NCBI GenBank assembly: GCA_004009845.1
Contig: RMBW01000203.1
Location: 1 to 28,982, forward strand
Length of the DNA: 28,982 nucleotides
Source of the DNA: Davidsoniella eucalypti
Taxonomy: Eukaryota > Ascomycota > Sordariomycetes > Microascales > Ceratocystidaceae
Direction of reading: 5' to 3'
Shown: piece by piece, positions 1-11,144 of the stretch
How positions within the stretch are numbered: the first letter of the stretch is position 1
Layout of the letters: each line of letters begins with the position of its first letter
The notes under the pieces: generated by a model
Database searches by the model: none
Told to the model about the DNA's origin: nothing
Seen by the model: only the letters and a program-made list of their open reading frames with translations
Made by a program: the position numbers and the translations under genes

Positions 1-129
1 CTGCTCTTGATATGGAATGTTTTGTGGTGGGTTTTTTATATACTTTCTTCACCAAACGGCAAGCCGTCTGTGTATCAAAGCTTTATCCCTCTTCCCGTTT
101 CCGATTGCATTGCCAGCACAAATGTTAGT

Positions 130-130
130 A

Positions 131-160
<30 letters not shown>
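130..160. repeat. TACA tetranucleotide microsatellite
   Basis: About seven consecutive TACA units run into TATGTATG, so the tract is also locally self-complementary. It is an ordinary simple-sequence repeat in noncoding DNA. The short frames across it, on both strands, are repeat artefacts. Confidence 0.9.
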
Positions 161-161
<1 letters not shown>

Positions 162-3100
162 GTATGTGATAGGTCTCAGTGCGGAGCGGCTCGTTTTCCT
201 GCTCGCCTAACAATAAGGGCAGTGAGGGCTGCTGCTGCCACATGGTCCGACGGCGCCCGATGAAGCTTAGTTTGCTGTAGACAAAAGGCACAGTTGATAT
301 GACAACTCCCAAAGCGCTGGGAAGGCTACTTCTACGATACTACTAAATAGCGTATTGATCCTCGCTAGACATCGAGAGAAGCAAATGTGAACATGTGTCT
401 TTATTGTACAGTCTATTACACCAATACACAAGATGCAGGTTTGCTTTTCTTTGTTTGTTCAACTCGGTATTTCAAGGCAAGATATGACGACGAAAGAAAA
501 CATAATTTACTAGTGCCAGCAGGCTAAGACGGCCGGGGGAAAGCAGGGCTGTTGCTGCTTTTGCTTGGGTTCTACCAGTAGTTGTATGTTAATCATTTAC
601 TGAGTCAGGGTGCTAGCCCGGTTCTCCTTTTCTCTATTTCAAACTACAGGAAAAATAGCATATTACTGGCCTGTCACTGTTGAGAAGTAGGCTGTCATTC
701 ACCTTACATTGTATACTAGTATTAGTTCAGGGCTGTGTATCTTAGGATACCGAGGTGCTACATAGCTATCAAGAGCTCCATTTCCACCTTAATAAAAATG
801 AATCAAAAAAAAAAAAAAAAAAAAAGACGTCCTAACTTAACTAGAACGTTGAGACACCCATCCATCGACTACATGCTAATCATCTTTAAGAAGAATGGAA
901 TAGTATGATCCGAAGCAACGGGAAAAGAAAAGGTCCCGATACCTCTTTATGTTGTATCGTTTCAAGTCAAAATCGCACTTTTACGCCGTATATATGCATG
1001 TGTAATCTTATTGTCAACAGAAAGCAACATGATAGTTATGTATACGTCTCGCGGTATGTTTGTTGCTACAACAAACGTTCTCTCGTCCACAACGCAATCA
1101 CCCAAGTCATAAATTGAACGCAACGTCACCATGACAGTCGTTCTTTTTTTTTTTGTCTTATTGGGTTTTTCTTATTGATTTTGTTCCCGTGGTAATATGA
1201 TTTCGTTCATCACCGCTACTTTAACAGCCATTGAAGCTACTACCACATTATCTATCTAGACAGGTTTCCGCTCTATAGCAGGCCTGAAGCCTGTCATTAT
1301 CAGAAGTATGATAAGACCACTTCCTGGTCGATACGACCCGTCAATCCCCTGGTCTTGGTTGTTTGACGGGCTAGACACCCAGACATATCAATATCATAAT
1401 ATCAGAGCCAGAACCAAAGCCAAACTCTTGATCGTTTACAATATGTACGAAAACTAGGTACATGCTCGCTACAAGATAATAACCTCATCTTGAAGGGAGT
1501 ATCTTCAAATTTGCTACTAATAAATACTGTGGCCTCGGCTTGTCAACCCGGCTGAAAAAGGATAGCTTAATTACTGCCTAGAGATATCTTACTAACATAC
1601 AAGTCTCTCTTGCGATACGATAATACAATAACCAAAGTAGTGTATGCTCTCCGGCATAAATGTCGTGTGCTGATGAACGTATAGAAAGCATCAAGGATTC
1701 GTGTATATACATGCATATGTGATGCCAAGAGTTCCGGCGCACATATATGAGTACAGCATCCCAGGCTGCATATCTCACCCGGACAACAAGAGCGTTCCTT
1801 TTTTTCGTATTTATATTCATTGTTTAGACACTATAATCACCATTCATTTAGCTTCAAACAGCTAAAACAGCGCCAAACTGCCATGATTAAAAAAGGACAT
1901 AACTAAAACATCGACGGCCTTTTTCAGGTAGCTATTCTAGTATGAATCCTTTGTAAATCCTAAAGATGGACTCATTGCCATAAAGGAGACTACTAGCTAG
2001 CAAGAAAAAGAGAGAAAAAACCGCTGTAATAGAGAAGCTTAAATCGTGGGCCACGCGTTTATAGTTTTCAGAATGACGAAGCCTGTGGATCAACAAAGAA
2101 TGGGAGACTGATCGAATATGGGCGGTTCCCATTGATATCGAACGATGATTGGACTAATAGCAAAGCAAGAGTGTAATTGAACTACGCAATTATGCATATA
2201 CTATGTACAACTAGATATGTGTATTATCGTTTCACGGCGCCAAAGATACAGACAGAGCACCAAAAGTCATGTTTCGAGTATACCAAGTTTCTTTTGGATA
2301 TCGAACTAGCGACGGGCGGAGTGAGGCGTTCGCTATCTAAAACAAGGCATACATTTAGCTACTGACACGCCATTGTTGAGCTGATGCCGGTGCTTCATTT
2401 TCATGGCCAAATACCAGATAAGACTCCAGACATGGCAATATCTCATGTGTAGTACTACATCCAACTCAACTAACTTATTAGAAAAAGACGGAAAAAATAC
2501 AATACATTATTCATGTTATCGAAATGTATGTACTAACACTCATCTATCAGTCTAGCCTTGTTTTTATTATCTAGCACAATCCTTATGTTCAGAGCGGGTG
2601 TGTGGAGCTATACTTGTATGTATACTTATGTATACTTGTAGCTGTATAGCACGGACAAATGTAATGCTATGGCTTGGACAGGTAGATTGGATTATAGAAA
2701 GCGGCTTCCGTTGTATATGACGGGATATACCATTTCCTTAAACAGCCCGTAACTTCAGAAATTGATAAAGTGTTATCAACTGGCAAGTTCATCATTATAG
2801 CGATGATATTTCGTTTCCATCAGAGTCAAGCAAATGAAGTACCACAGCACGATAGCTCGCTTAACATTTAACATTTCACGACAGATATTACATTATATGC
2901 TGTAACTTGGTATTTTGAAATTGATATAGTATCAGAATCTTAAAAAATAGTATTCTATTGTAAGGTCATATCGCAGTTCCAAGGTTCATCGTGAATCACG
3001 ATATTGTAGCAGACTTACGCCCTTGGGTATTGACATCAATGTCTGTTGATCACATAATAAGTCCCTAGCCGGCTATGATGTGTTCTCTCGGTGCAATAAC

Positions 3101-5611
3101 TGATTTTCAAGGTCTAACCGAAGTTCTAGCCCTCGTGCCTGGTTCGGTTTTTGATCTGAATGCTGGTGTTGCGGCTTGAATCATGAACGAGATGCGGATC
3201 GTCTTTCGGTGTACACATCCTTGGTCACACAAGGATACCCAGCGACATTGCATAACTTTTGTGCATTGTTGGAGTGCCTCGGTGAGAGCTTCTCCATTTT
3301 CTCTAGACCGATATCGATAACCGGACATAACCCTTTGCGGCTAACCCTTGGTATGGGCTTTCTATTTTGCGGTCGTTTATGTGCTGCCAAGAATAGAACC
3401 TGGTGAGATTCTTTTTAGAACAACTTGGACGGTTTATTTTGTGATTTATACAGTGTCTTACCTTATATGCAGGTACGTATCTAGCCTATTTATGATCAGC
3501 GAACGCCAAGCAAAATCCAAAGCAATTCTAAAGTGAATCCTATGTAGATTTGATCTCAACAGCACATGAGAAGGAGAAAGTCTTGGCAAAGCATAAGATT
3601 GACAGATCCGACTTCGCCACTCTGGTTTTGTTCAGACGGACTCGTTTCGTTCTATTTCATGTCAATTGCCGCGTTCCAAAACCAGCCAAGCGACTGTCAA
3701 ACTTCTCCAGTAGCTTCGAATAACCAGGGACTTGAGCTAAAGAATCTGACATGATAAGCGCTGGATTGGAGTCTTGATGTCTTTGACAGCTGGATCCAGT
3801 TTTTCCTATGATTCGTTTTTGTGAGTATCTTGAGTAGCATGAGATGCTACCTGGGTTTCACCTGAATGCTACTCTAGATAGCAGACTGTTGTACTGTATG
3901 AATGCAGAAGTACAAAGGGCCGATCTCAAACTCCAAATAGCAACGCTGATAAGAGTTGGTGGATGTACAATAGGTACATCTGTAGGACGAGCAGCCGGAG
4001 CAAAGACCAGAAGGAATCATTGCGTAGTAACGCGGCTAGTGAATTCTGCTTAGGGCTCTTAGCAGGACTCTTAAGCGAGAGTATGTCCAATCCTACTGCT
4101 CAACAAAGTTCAAGATCTCGCACTTTGTCATTTGATTTTTTTCAAGTCTCTTCAATATATGTAATCAGGCACTTGGTTTCTTTTCACTGCTGTTTTTCTT
4201 GTCAAAGATTGGAAGGGCTACACGGACCATTTCTCAGCCTTCACCGTAGACAGAGCAGTGCGCTCGGTAAGGACGTACCAGAGGCTGAAAATATAGAGGC
4301 TTTGCAGTCTAAAAAAAGAAGTGGAAGCTCAGATAGTTTCCCATGGTTTTCAGGCGACGTCGCTAGTAGAAATAATGCGGTATAGGCGGACCGGCAGGAC
4401 GGATATTTTATTTTCTCCCAAACTCTGTTCCTTTTCGGTATTAGTCTTTCAGAAACTAAACTACCGAATGGCTGTTATAGTTATACATGTATAACAATAA
4501 TTATAGCTGACTGCATATGGCATTGAATATCTAGTCACAGCGTACCTAGACAGCCAAGGCAAGGGGCTCGCCGGACCAGAAATGCCGTGGAAGATTCGAA
4601 GAATTAGACGAGCCGAGTGCTGCAAAGAAACAAGAAATGTTCGCCACGTACCAAGTCCTGATGGAAATGTCTGCGTCGCACGATTTAAGTACGTGACTAG
4701 ATCAAATCCCAGGTTTGCTTCCCCTTTCCGCTTAGCGGGTTTTACAGCCCACTTAGAAGGACCGCCGTCTCTTTGGTTTCCCCAACGAATTAAGCCTGCC
4801 GGGTCGGCTGGTCCTTGCTCGAGCCATCCTCTTTGCCTTGCCTTGCTGGGAGCACATGCCTAACACCGCACTTCAACATAGCCTCGGCCAGGCCCGTAGC
4901 ATAAAAGTACCGAGATAGTGTTTAATAGCTGATATTTGGAGCTGATATAGAGAAGCTCTATCAAGCTCCGAGAAAGTGTTTCATATGTCAGGCTTCTTTT
5001 GGTTCAAGGAGCGTTTGATAGACACGACACTTGTCACTGTCTAGATCTGCTACGGTAGATTACCAACTAAAAAAGAGACTATCGTGAAGCCAAAGAGGAA
5101 GATATAGGCCAATATAGATGCCCTCCAAGCAGGCTCTTTGGTCTTCTCCAAGAAACAGCCAAAAGAACAAGAAGAAACAAAGAAGGCCCCCGACTAATGG
5201 GCAGAATCTTGCTAATCCTTTCTTAAACTATTGGAACAACCCCTTGCTAGTCTATTTCTGCTTTTTTTTTGTTTCTGTCATCTCCGTGCGGCAATACTTT
5301 GGTGCTTTTATTGCCCTTGGCCAACTAGTATATCGCTAGGACGAATCCTCGGTCTTGTTGTTCTTCTCATACCCTTTCTTTTTCTTCTTCTTCTTCTATC
5401 TGACTTGTTCTTCAAATACCCGGCATCTTGCCAAAAAAAATAAAAGAGGCAAATCATCTCTCTGACTACCTTGGAACTGTGGTTCAGCTGTCAGACCGTT
5501 CACCCAAACTCGACTCTTGACTGGTTCCGTTGGGCGGAATCTGCCCATAATCCTACCCACGCCGTACCTAACATCTGCTCGAGTAGGATATTGCCATAAT
5601 ATCACGTCAGG
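161..5611. other. Gene-poor intergenic region
   Basis: I see no convincing gene here. Frames are short, overlap on both strands and have no recognisable domain or intron structure. Minor structures include an A-run near 807-826, a 10-bp duplication of TATGTATACT near 2617-2636 and a perfect 16-bp palindrome at 4480-4495. One stretch near 3099-3250 weakly resembles a decayed SLC41/MgtE-type transporter segment (see findings). The last ~250 bases are rich in pyrimidine tracts (CTTCTTCTTCTTC near 5385), as in many fungal promoters, and lead into the AIG1-like gene. Confidence 0.6.
4480..4495. repeat. Perfect 16-bp palindrome
   Basis: GTTATACA is followed directly by its reverse complement TGTATAAC. 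It sits in AT-rich noncoding DNA with no adjacent gene. It could be a protein-binding site or chance; nothing nearby suggests a role. Confidence 0.7.
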
Positions 5612-6618
5612 ATGAACGTCGTCCGCAGCTTCATCCACGCCTTCAAGCTCAACTCGAAGGAGTTTGACCCAACACATCGTTTTACAACGTCGTGGCTTTT
5701 GTCACCATGGGCGCTGTTTGCCTGCCGTGCTCTTTTCGTATGTCTTTCTCTCTCCCATCACACTTCTCTGGCAGTTGCGTTAGCTGCGATTCTCCTGGCG
5801 CTTATGCAACCGCCTACGTTGGACGCAAACACAGCAGCGGCTTACATGCAATGCAGTCTGACTAACATATCATGCTTGCCTCGCCCTAGTCTCTATACAT
5901 TCTCACCACCCGCATCGTCATCGTCATCATCGACTGCACACGCCTATCCTGCAAGAAAGCCGGCAATGAGTTCTCCTACTTCACCGTCCTGACCTTCTGG
6001 AGCCTGGGCTTCTACTTTGCCTTCTCGGCCATGCACACTCTGACATACTGTCTCTACGGCAAGCCGTTCCTGGCTCGCTGGCCGCGCCTGCTGCAGACTC
6101 TACACCGCTTCCACTACACCACCATCTGCACCATGCCCGTCATCATCACCATTGTCTACTGGGGCCTCATCTACCCCGGCAAATGGTACCCCACCGCCTT
6201 CGAGAGCTGGCAGAACATCACCCAGCACGCCATGAACCTGGGCTTCGCCTCGTTCGAAATCTTCGTGCCGCGTACGCCCGTCCCGCCCGCCGCTCACGTC
6301 TTATGGGTCGTCGTCGTCATGCTGATGTACGTGGCTCTCGCATACCTGACCAACGCCACCAAGGGCTTCTACCCGTACACCTTTCTCGATCCCGGCCCGG
6401 ACGGCGCTGGTTCGAAGACCAAGGTTGCCATCTACATTGTCGGCATCTGGATCGCCTTTGTCGTCGTCTTCTTCCTGTACAAGGGCCTGATGTGGCTCAG
6501 AGTCTGGGTTACCGAGACTAAGCTGGGCAAGACTGGCAAGTTTGCAGCTAAAGACTACAGAAGTGGCGATGTCGAGAACACCATGGTGCAGGTTGACCCC
6601 AAGACTGATAGCTCTTAG
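5612..6618 (+). CDS. FAR-17a/AIG1-like integral membrane protein, two exons
   Basis: Exon 1 is 5612-5737 (42 codons), the intron is 5738-5889, and exon 2 is 5890-6618, giving a 284-residue protein with the frame kept across the junction. Hydrophobic segments lie near residues 28-57, 70-92, 120-138, 155-168, 178-197 and 220-245, consistent with about six membrane passes. The SYFTVLTFW stretch (residues 71-79) and NITQHAMN (151-158) match the places where animal AIG1/ADTRP carry their catalytic Thr and His; Thr74 or Thr77 and His155 are the candidates here. Those animal relatives hydrolyse fatty-acid esters of hydroxy fatty acids; the fungal substrate is unknown. The tail (about 250-284) is polar. 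The segment YLTNATKGFYPYTFLD (194-209) is typical of the family. The start is the first ATG that gives a sensible N-terminus. Family assignment is firm, activity is inferred. Confidence 0.85.
5738..5889 (+). other. Spliceosomal intron of the AIG1-like gene
   Basis: The 152-nt intron begins GTATGT and ends CCCTAG, with ACTAACA near 5861-5867 about 23 nt before the acceptor as the likely branch point. Removing it joins two phase-0 exons and keeps a continuous membrane-protein frame. Without splicing, the exon-1 frame reads on only to a stop at 5990-5992. Confidence 0.85.
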
Positions 6619-7003
6619 TGAAGAGAACATGGCGTAGGGATACTTGCTGATCTTTTTTCTTTCTTTTTTTTCTCGCATATCTGCTTGTCGATCTTTGTCA
6701 AGCCATGATCATGACACCAGAGTATTTCATTTAATCTTTATACCCGGTATACTAGCCTGGATCTAGAACCAAACCATTTCTTTTTTCTTTTTTTTTTCTT
6801 TTTCGTTTCTGGAGGGGTGCTTGCAGATCGCTATTGGAGCCGTTCGTTAAAAACACGTCGTTATTGCATCATATAGCATATATCTTGTATTTGTGAGGGA
6901 AAAGAATTACTATTATTCCTAGATTACAAAATAACGGGGAAAAAATATACTTGAAGACATATAACAGGGTTTATCTACTGTACTATGAATTTCTATAACA
7001 GCA
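6619..7003. other. Convergent intergenic region
   Basis: This is the 3'-side space between two convergent genes. It holds several T-rich tracts (near 6651-6671 and 6781-6805) and AATAAA-poor, AT-rich sequence suited to 3' end formation. I see no gene in it. Confidence 0.6.
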
Positions 7004-8025
7004 CTAACACTTCATCGAGATTCCTTGGCGCATTTCAGTCTCTCGAATCTCGAACATAACGTTGACTCCAGAGAATAGCGCAAAACATGTGATCCCCAAA
7101 AACATTAGGCCATGGGAGTCTTGGAAGATCCCCATGATTAAGCTACTAAGACCATCAAGGCCAACAGCAAAGCCGACCAGGTTTGCCATGATCATCATCA
7201 GTATATTAAGAACCGCTCCAAGGGCACACAAGCGTCTGTAAGTCTCTGGTCTATCCGCCCACTTCTTACGTGGGAAAAGGGAGGCCGCGGCCATCTCTGG
7301 TAACATGAAGAGCACGATAAGCCATCCCCAAATCAGCAGGCGCATCTGGAGGTCGTGCCACAAGGCTACAAACGTGAAGACAAGTATGTAGTTAAATACT
7401 GATTGCACGACGGCCATGCCACCTGTAAAGGATGTACCGCCCAAAGGTACATAGAGATAGCGGATGAGCCAACGGTTGAAAGATCTGTGCCAGGCTCTCC
7501 AGAACGATAGTGTACTGTAGTTGTTGCTTACGCAACGAATCATGTTTTCCGGTGCATCGATTTCATCCACTAGAGCCCAGAATCTGAATAGACGCCATGG
7601 TAAAAGTAATTTGAGCCAGATTATATGGAGGTTCAGGAATGATAAAAGCGCAATCTGGGGCGCAGTGTATGAGCTCCAGTCTGGTTGGCGCTCGCTGATT
7701 GCGCAGACCCAGACCATGTGGAGCGTGAATTCCATAGCAAGTAGGACGAAGAGAAACCGGATGCCGTAGCGGATAGTCCGGTTGGCTTGAATAGTAGCAG
7801 ACTTGTACTTGCACTGGTTCAGGTAGTCGTTGAAGGTCATGATCGGGCCAGCGAGATAGAGTGGCGCGTATACTATATAGGCGAGATAGTTGCAGAACGA
7901 GTAGTCGTCACGCTTGCCAGACACTTTGATGCGTTCTCTTTCGCTAAGGTTAGCGGGGTCGATCTGTTTCTTCTTGGGGAGATTAGTAAAAGACCGTCTA
8001 TAATGTACGTTGAGTAGTGTATTAG
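7004..8025 (-). pseudogene. GUP1: GUP1-like MBOAT acyltransferase, 5' truncated
   Basis: This is the C-terminal ~340 residues of a glycerol-uptake/GPI-remodelling GUP1-type O-acyltransferase (MBOAT family), a multi-pass ER membrane protein. The frame is open from about 8025 to a TAG at 7004-7006. Visible hallmarks are RRSFTNLPKKKQIDPANLSE just before the first preserved membrane segments, YAPLYLAGPIMTFNDY, FWRAWHRSFNRWLIRYLYVP, and ALWHD, whose His is the conserved MBOAT active-site residue. Full-length GUP1 proteins are roughly 550-600 residues, so about 200-250 N-terminal residues are missing. A GTG at 7922-7924 is not a credible start because homology continues upstream of it. At about 8020-8030 the homology stops and retrotransposon integrase sequence on the opposite strand begins. 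The preserved part has no internal stops, so the loss may be recent. It could be transcribed, but a functional product is unlikely. Confidence 0.8.
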
Positions 8026-8992
8026 TTATTTTGGGGCGAAGTATGCCGTCGCTTTGGGATCCAGCGTCGCCTGTCCACAGCGTTCCATCCTCAAACGGAT
8101 GGCAGCCAAGAACGCAGTAATCAGGAGATTGAAACGTACCTTCGCAATTTTGTTCCTTCGCTCAGGACGACTGGGCCTCCTTGCTGCCTCAAGCACAACT
8201 CGCCTGAACAAAGGATCTCTTCCACTACGGTCTCTCACCGTTCTTCATGACCCACGGATTTAACGTCGACATTATTGAACCATCTGTACAAGGTCCCCTG
8301 CCTCCGACAAGTCTCCTGTCTGTGGTGCCCAGGAATGGTTGACCAAACTAAGCAACGCAACACAGTTCGCGATCGTAGCTATGGCCGCCACCCAAGAGCA
8401 CCAGGAAACTAGCGCTAACCGTCTCCGTCAACCATCTGAGAACTTCAGAGTGGGAGACAAGGTCTACCTAAACACGAAGAACTTGACCACGGAGAGACCG
8501 TCCAAGAAGTTAGACTGGTTGGCCAGACTGTACACAGTCCTGGAGGTTACAGGCACCCACAATGTACGATTGAACGTGCCGACAGGCATCCACCCCGTCT
8601 TCCACGTAAGCCTAATCCGCCGAGCTCCCAACAACCCCTTACCCTCACAGGAAGTACCTGATGATGAGCCCGCGGCTATCACGGCTAGGGAAGCACTGGA
8701 AGACGACTCTGTGGAAACAGGCGAGTACAGAGTGGAAGCAATCGTCAAACAACGTACCCGCCATGGACACACGCAAGCCTTGGTCAAATGGAAAGGTTAC
8801 CAAGATGCTACCTGGGAACCATTGGAACACGTGAAGGACACTGCAGCATGGTTGGTCTTCACGGAGAAGACGAAAAAGAATTGGAACGTGACCCTCCAAT
8901 CCCTTTACACTGCCTGGTTGCTACCAGAGGATGGCCCCGAGAAGGACCATGGTACGAGTATGGACACACGCAGTCCACTGATGATAGGCTAA
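8026..8992 (+). pseudogene. Pol C-terminus: integrase end plus chromodomain, frameshifted
   Basis: The first part (about 8026-8150) reads as integrase core, with FWGEVCRRFG, RRLSTAFHPQTDG and the SNQEIET region that carries the catalytic Glu. Single-base shifts near 8150, 8200 and 8310-8335 then break the frame. From 8339 an open stretch of about 217 codons runs to the stop at 8990-8992. It holds the integrase C-terminal motif HPVFHVSLIRRA and a chromodomain (EYRVEAIV ... LVKWKGYQDATWEPLEH). Chromodomains of chromoviruses bind methylated histone tails and steer integration to heterochromatin; that role is inferred here. Element 5 has the same segment at 24449-25066 (-), which makes the alignment clear. 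Confidence 0.85.
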
Positions 8993-9227
8993 GGCAGCAA
9001 TATTGGCTGCACCACCTTGGTCACCTGCACACCCGAGCGTCTGCAGGATAAGATTGCTGACCTATTTTGGAGTTATTTCTGTTTCTGGAGTTATTTCTGT
9101 TTTTGGATATTTTGAGTACCCTGGTACTATACGGTTTTAAGTTTGTATACACCATGCTACAGGGGTGTTTTTGTATGTTTAGACGTAAAATTAGTGTAAT
9201 TTTTCTGCCGATGGGGGGGGAGACTAT
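8993..9227 (+). other. 3' untranslated region and polypurine tract of element 1
   Basis: This stretch between the pol stop and the 3' LTR contains an 18-bp direct duplication (TGGAGTTATTTCTGTTT core) at 9068-9103 and ends with eight G residues at 9213-9220 followed by AGACTAT. A G-run next to the 3' LTR is the expected primer site for plus-strand DNA synthesis. Element 5 has a comparable 10-G run in the same place. Confidence 0.75.
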
Positions 9228-9408
9228 TGTAAGAGACTAAGGCCTAGTAAGGTTAGCCAAGGCATTCCTTGTCAGTACTAGAATCGGCTATAAGTAGGGA
9301 CCTATTCCCGCCGATTATTAGTCTTAGTTTCTCTTTCTCCTTCATCGGTCTCAATCGAACTATTCTTTTACGACCAGTTTTCATCGCAACTCCTCGTATA
9401 TCGTCTCA
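9228..9408 (+). repeat. 3' LTR of element 1
   Basis: This 181-bp LTR begins TGTAAGAGAC and ends TCGTCTCA. It has a TATAA at 9289-9293 and the predicted transcript start/self-primer ATCGGTCTCAA at 9344-9354. It is identical by eye to the LTR at 20084-20264 and differs at three positions from that at 17005-17185. The sequence immediately after it is gag of a different, inverted element. Confidence 0.9.
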
Positions 9409-10842
9409 GAAATGGTCGAGCAGGCTCTCAGTGACTTCCCTGTAGGTAGGCAGGCTCCAGAGGATGGTGGTTTTGACCACTAGCTCTTCTCGTGTGGCGC
9501 GACGCAGAAGGTCGATGAGCATGTCGTCGTCTTGCATACCTGCGGCCAGAGCTAACCCTTCGAAACGGTTGAAGAAGTCGAGGAACGATTCGTGGGACTC
9601 CTGGCGAGCACCAAAGAAAGCAGTGCGGGCTTGCGACTTACGGGCACGGCTGCGGAACATGAGGTCGAGTTTGTCTAGCAGCTTGTCGTATGAGCCTGGC
9701 TGGTCGCTAATGGAGACAAAGAATTCGTTGAGTTTGGCACGCGTGTCGGAGCCTAGTCGGCTAAACAGGTAGGCAGTACGTGCTAGCTCGTCGCCTATAG
9801 CTCGGCCATCGATTCGCATCTTGAAGACTGCTAGGGTTCGCCAGTTTTCATACTCTGCGTGAGTGCCTCCAAATTCGATAAGGTGAGGCTGAGATGGGCG
9901 GACGCGGCTACGGGATCTCGAACGTCTTCGGGTAGTGACGGCAGTAGTTGGGACAGGAGGCATGGCGGGAGCAGTGGGTTCAGTATGGTTGCCTATGACC
10001 AATTGGGACAGTAGCGAGACAGTGTCCTTCAATTCCCTAAGTTCATTGAGCAGTGCATTGTCGGCAGGCTGAGGAGCGCGTGAATGGGCAGGGCCAGGAG
10101 AACGCGTCGGCTGACGGCCACGGGATGGAGGACGCGACGCGTGGCGGACAGACATTCCCATGCTTTCGGCCAGACGGGCCAAGTCAGAGTCAGGGGAAGG
10201 GTGTTGGCTGACAGAAGGGCGACGACGAGAATGGGTATCTACACCAGGGGCAAAGTGGGATAGGCTTCGAACAGAGGCAGCGCGACTGATGGCACGGGTG
10301 TGAGTGGTCTCGTACGAGATTAGTTCCTCAGCTTCATATGCAGCGGCCCTTGTAGCGACTAGGGGAGCGCGGGAGGAGTGCACGGGGTTACCATCCTTAT
10401 CACGCGGGGGAGAGCGTGGGATGCCGATGAAACAGGAGGAGAGGAGACGTGAGGACACGTGAGCACGAGCACGCGCTTCGCGGATTACGCGGTTACCACA
10501 GGCGACGTGGCCAACAAAGTCACCGGTGAAGGAGAGGTGACCCAAGTTATCGTGAAAGTGTTCTTTATGGGCGAGGACGTCGCGTGTGGAAGGGCAAAAA
10601 CCAAGGAGGGAGGCCAGACGGGCGCGCTCCTTGCGCTTGAATAGTGCGAGGTAACACCAGCCGGGTTTGCGCCAGGCGCGTTTCGTAGGTAGGTCAAGGG
10701 CGGACAAGATGTAGCCCTCAGCTGGTTCCTGGTTGGGGTTCAGGGTGAAAACACGCGCTAGGGCAAGGTTATGCCAGGTGTGGTAGACGCAGCGAGTTAG
10801 GGTAGCAAGGAGACCCCAGAACAGAAGTAGCAAGCCAGACAT
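9409..10842 (-). pseudogene. Gag of element 2, 3' truncated
   Basis: About 478 codons remain open. The best start is the ATG at 10840-10842, in the context GTCACCATGTCTG, which is also used by element 3. An in-frame ATG at 10953 lies inside the hairpin leader and has no counterpart. The protein opens with a hydrophobic stretch (about residues 3-15), then the family domain EGYILSALDLP ... KPGWCYLALFKRKERARLAS ... LGHLSFTGDFVGHV. An Arg/Ser/Pro-rich linker and the capsid-like region (HLIEFGGTHAEYENW ... AKLNEFFVSI ... DLMFRSRARKSQARTAFF) follow. It ends at SLLDHF, where related Gags continue to a CCHC knuckle; the apparent TGA stop is supplied by the abutting LTR. The missing nucleic-acid-binding tail makes it nonfunctional. 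Confidence 0.85.
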
Positions 10843-10901
10843 GGTGACTTGGACGTGTGCGAGAAGCGGGCGAGCGGACGGATAAGGCAGGTGCAATAGG
10901 G

Positions 10902-11123
10902 CAAGCCAACGGCTTGGACAGGACGAATAAAGGCAAGCAAACGGCTTGGACAAAGGGAGAAATCAAGCGGTCGGCTTGTACAGGAAAAGGGGCAAGCGGA
11001 CGGCTTGGACAGGAAGAGAGGCAAGCGGACGGCTTGGACAACAGAGAGGGCAAGCGGACGGCTTGGACGGAAGAGGGGGCAAGCAGACGGCTTGGACAGA
11101 AAAGAGGGCAAGCAGACGGCTTG
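10902..11123 (-). repeat. Leader hairpin array of element 2 (29-bp period)
   Basis: Eight units are each centred on CAAGC-N5-GCTTG, starting at 10902, 10934, 10964, 10993, 11022, 11051, 11080 and 11109; the last six are spaced exactly 29 bp. On the transcript strand the loops are mainly CGTCT or CGTCC, with variants at the gag-proximal end. The array fills the leader between the PBS and gag. It matches the arrays of elements 3 and 4. Confidence 0.9.
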
Positions 11124-11144
11124 GACAACAAAAACTTAAGAGTT

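Larger units (their letters stand above)
8026..9408 (+). mobile_element. Element 1: 3' fragment of a Ty3/gypsy chromovirus
   Basis: The fragment has, in order, the end of the integrase core, the integrase C-terminal region and chromodomain, a 3' untranslated region, a G-run polypurine tract and a complete 181-bp 3' LTR. The 5' LTR, gag, protease, RT, RNase H and most of integrase are absent. Its LTR is identical, as I read it, to the 5' LTR of element 4 at 20084-20264, so it belongs to the same recently active family. Its left edge abuts GUP1-like sequence and its right edge abuts truncated gag of element 2, so it is part of a rearranged composite. Confidence 0.85.

Noticed and set aside
3963..4385. 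140-codon plus-strand frame
   Set aside because: It has Ser-rich, low-information translation, no domain and no intron signals; I could not separate it from a chance frame.
4582..4863. 93-codon plus-strand frame before the AIG1-like gene
   Set aside because: There is no recognisable motif or coding-like composition.
7922..7924. GTG as start of a complete short MBOAT protein
   Set aside because: GUP1-type homology continues upstream in the same frame to about 8025, so this is an internal codon of a truncated gene.
10843..10953. Upstream start for element 2 gag at 10953
   Set aside because: The extra 37 residues are translated hairpin repeat; the homologous start in elements 3 and 4 is the ATG matching 10842.
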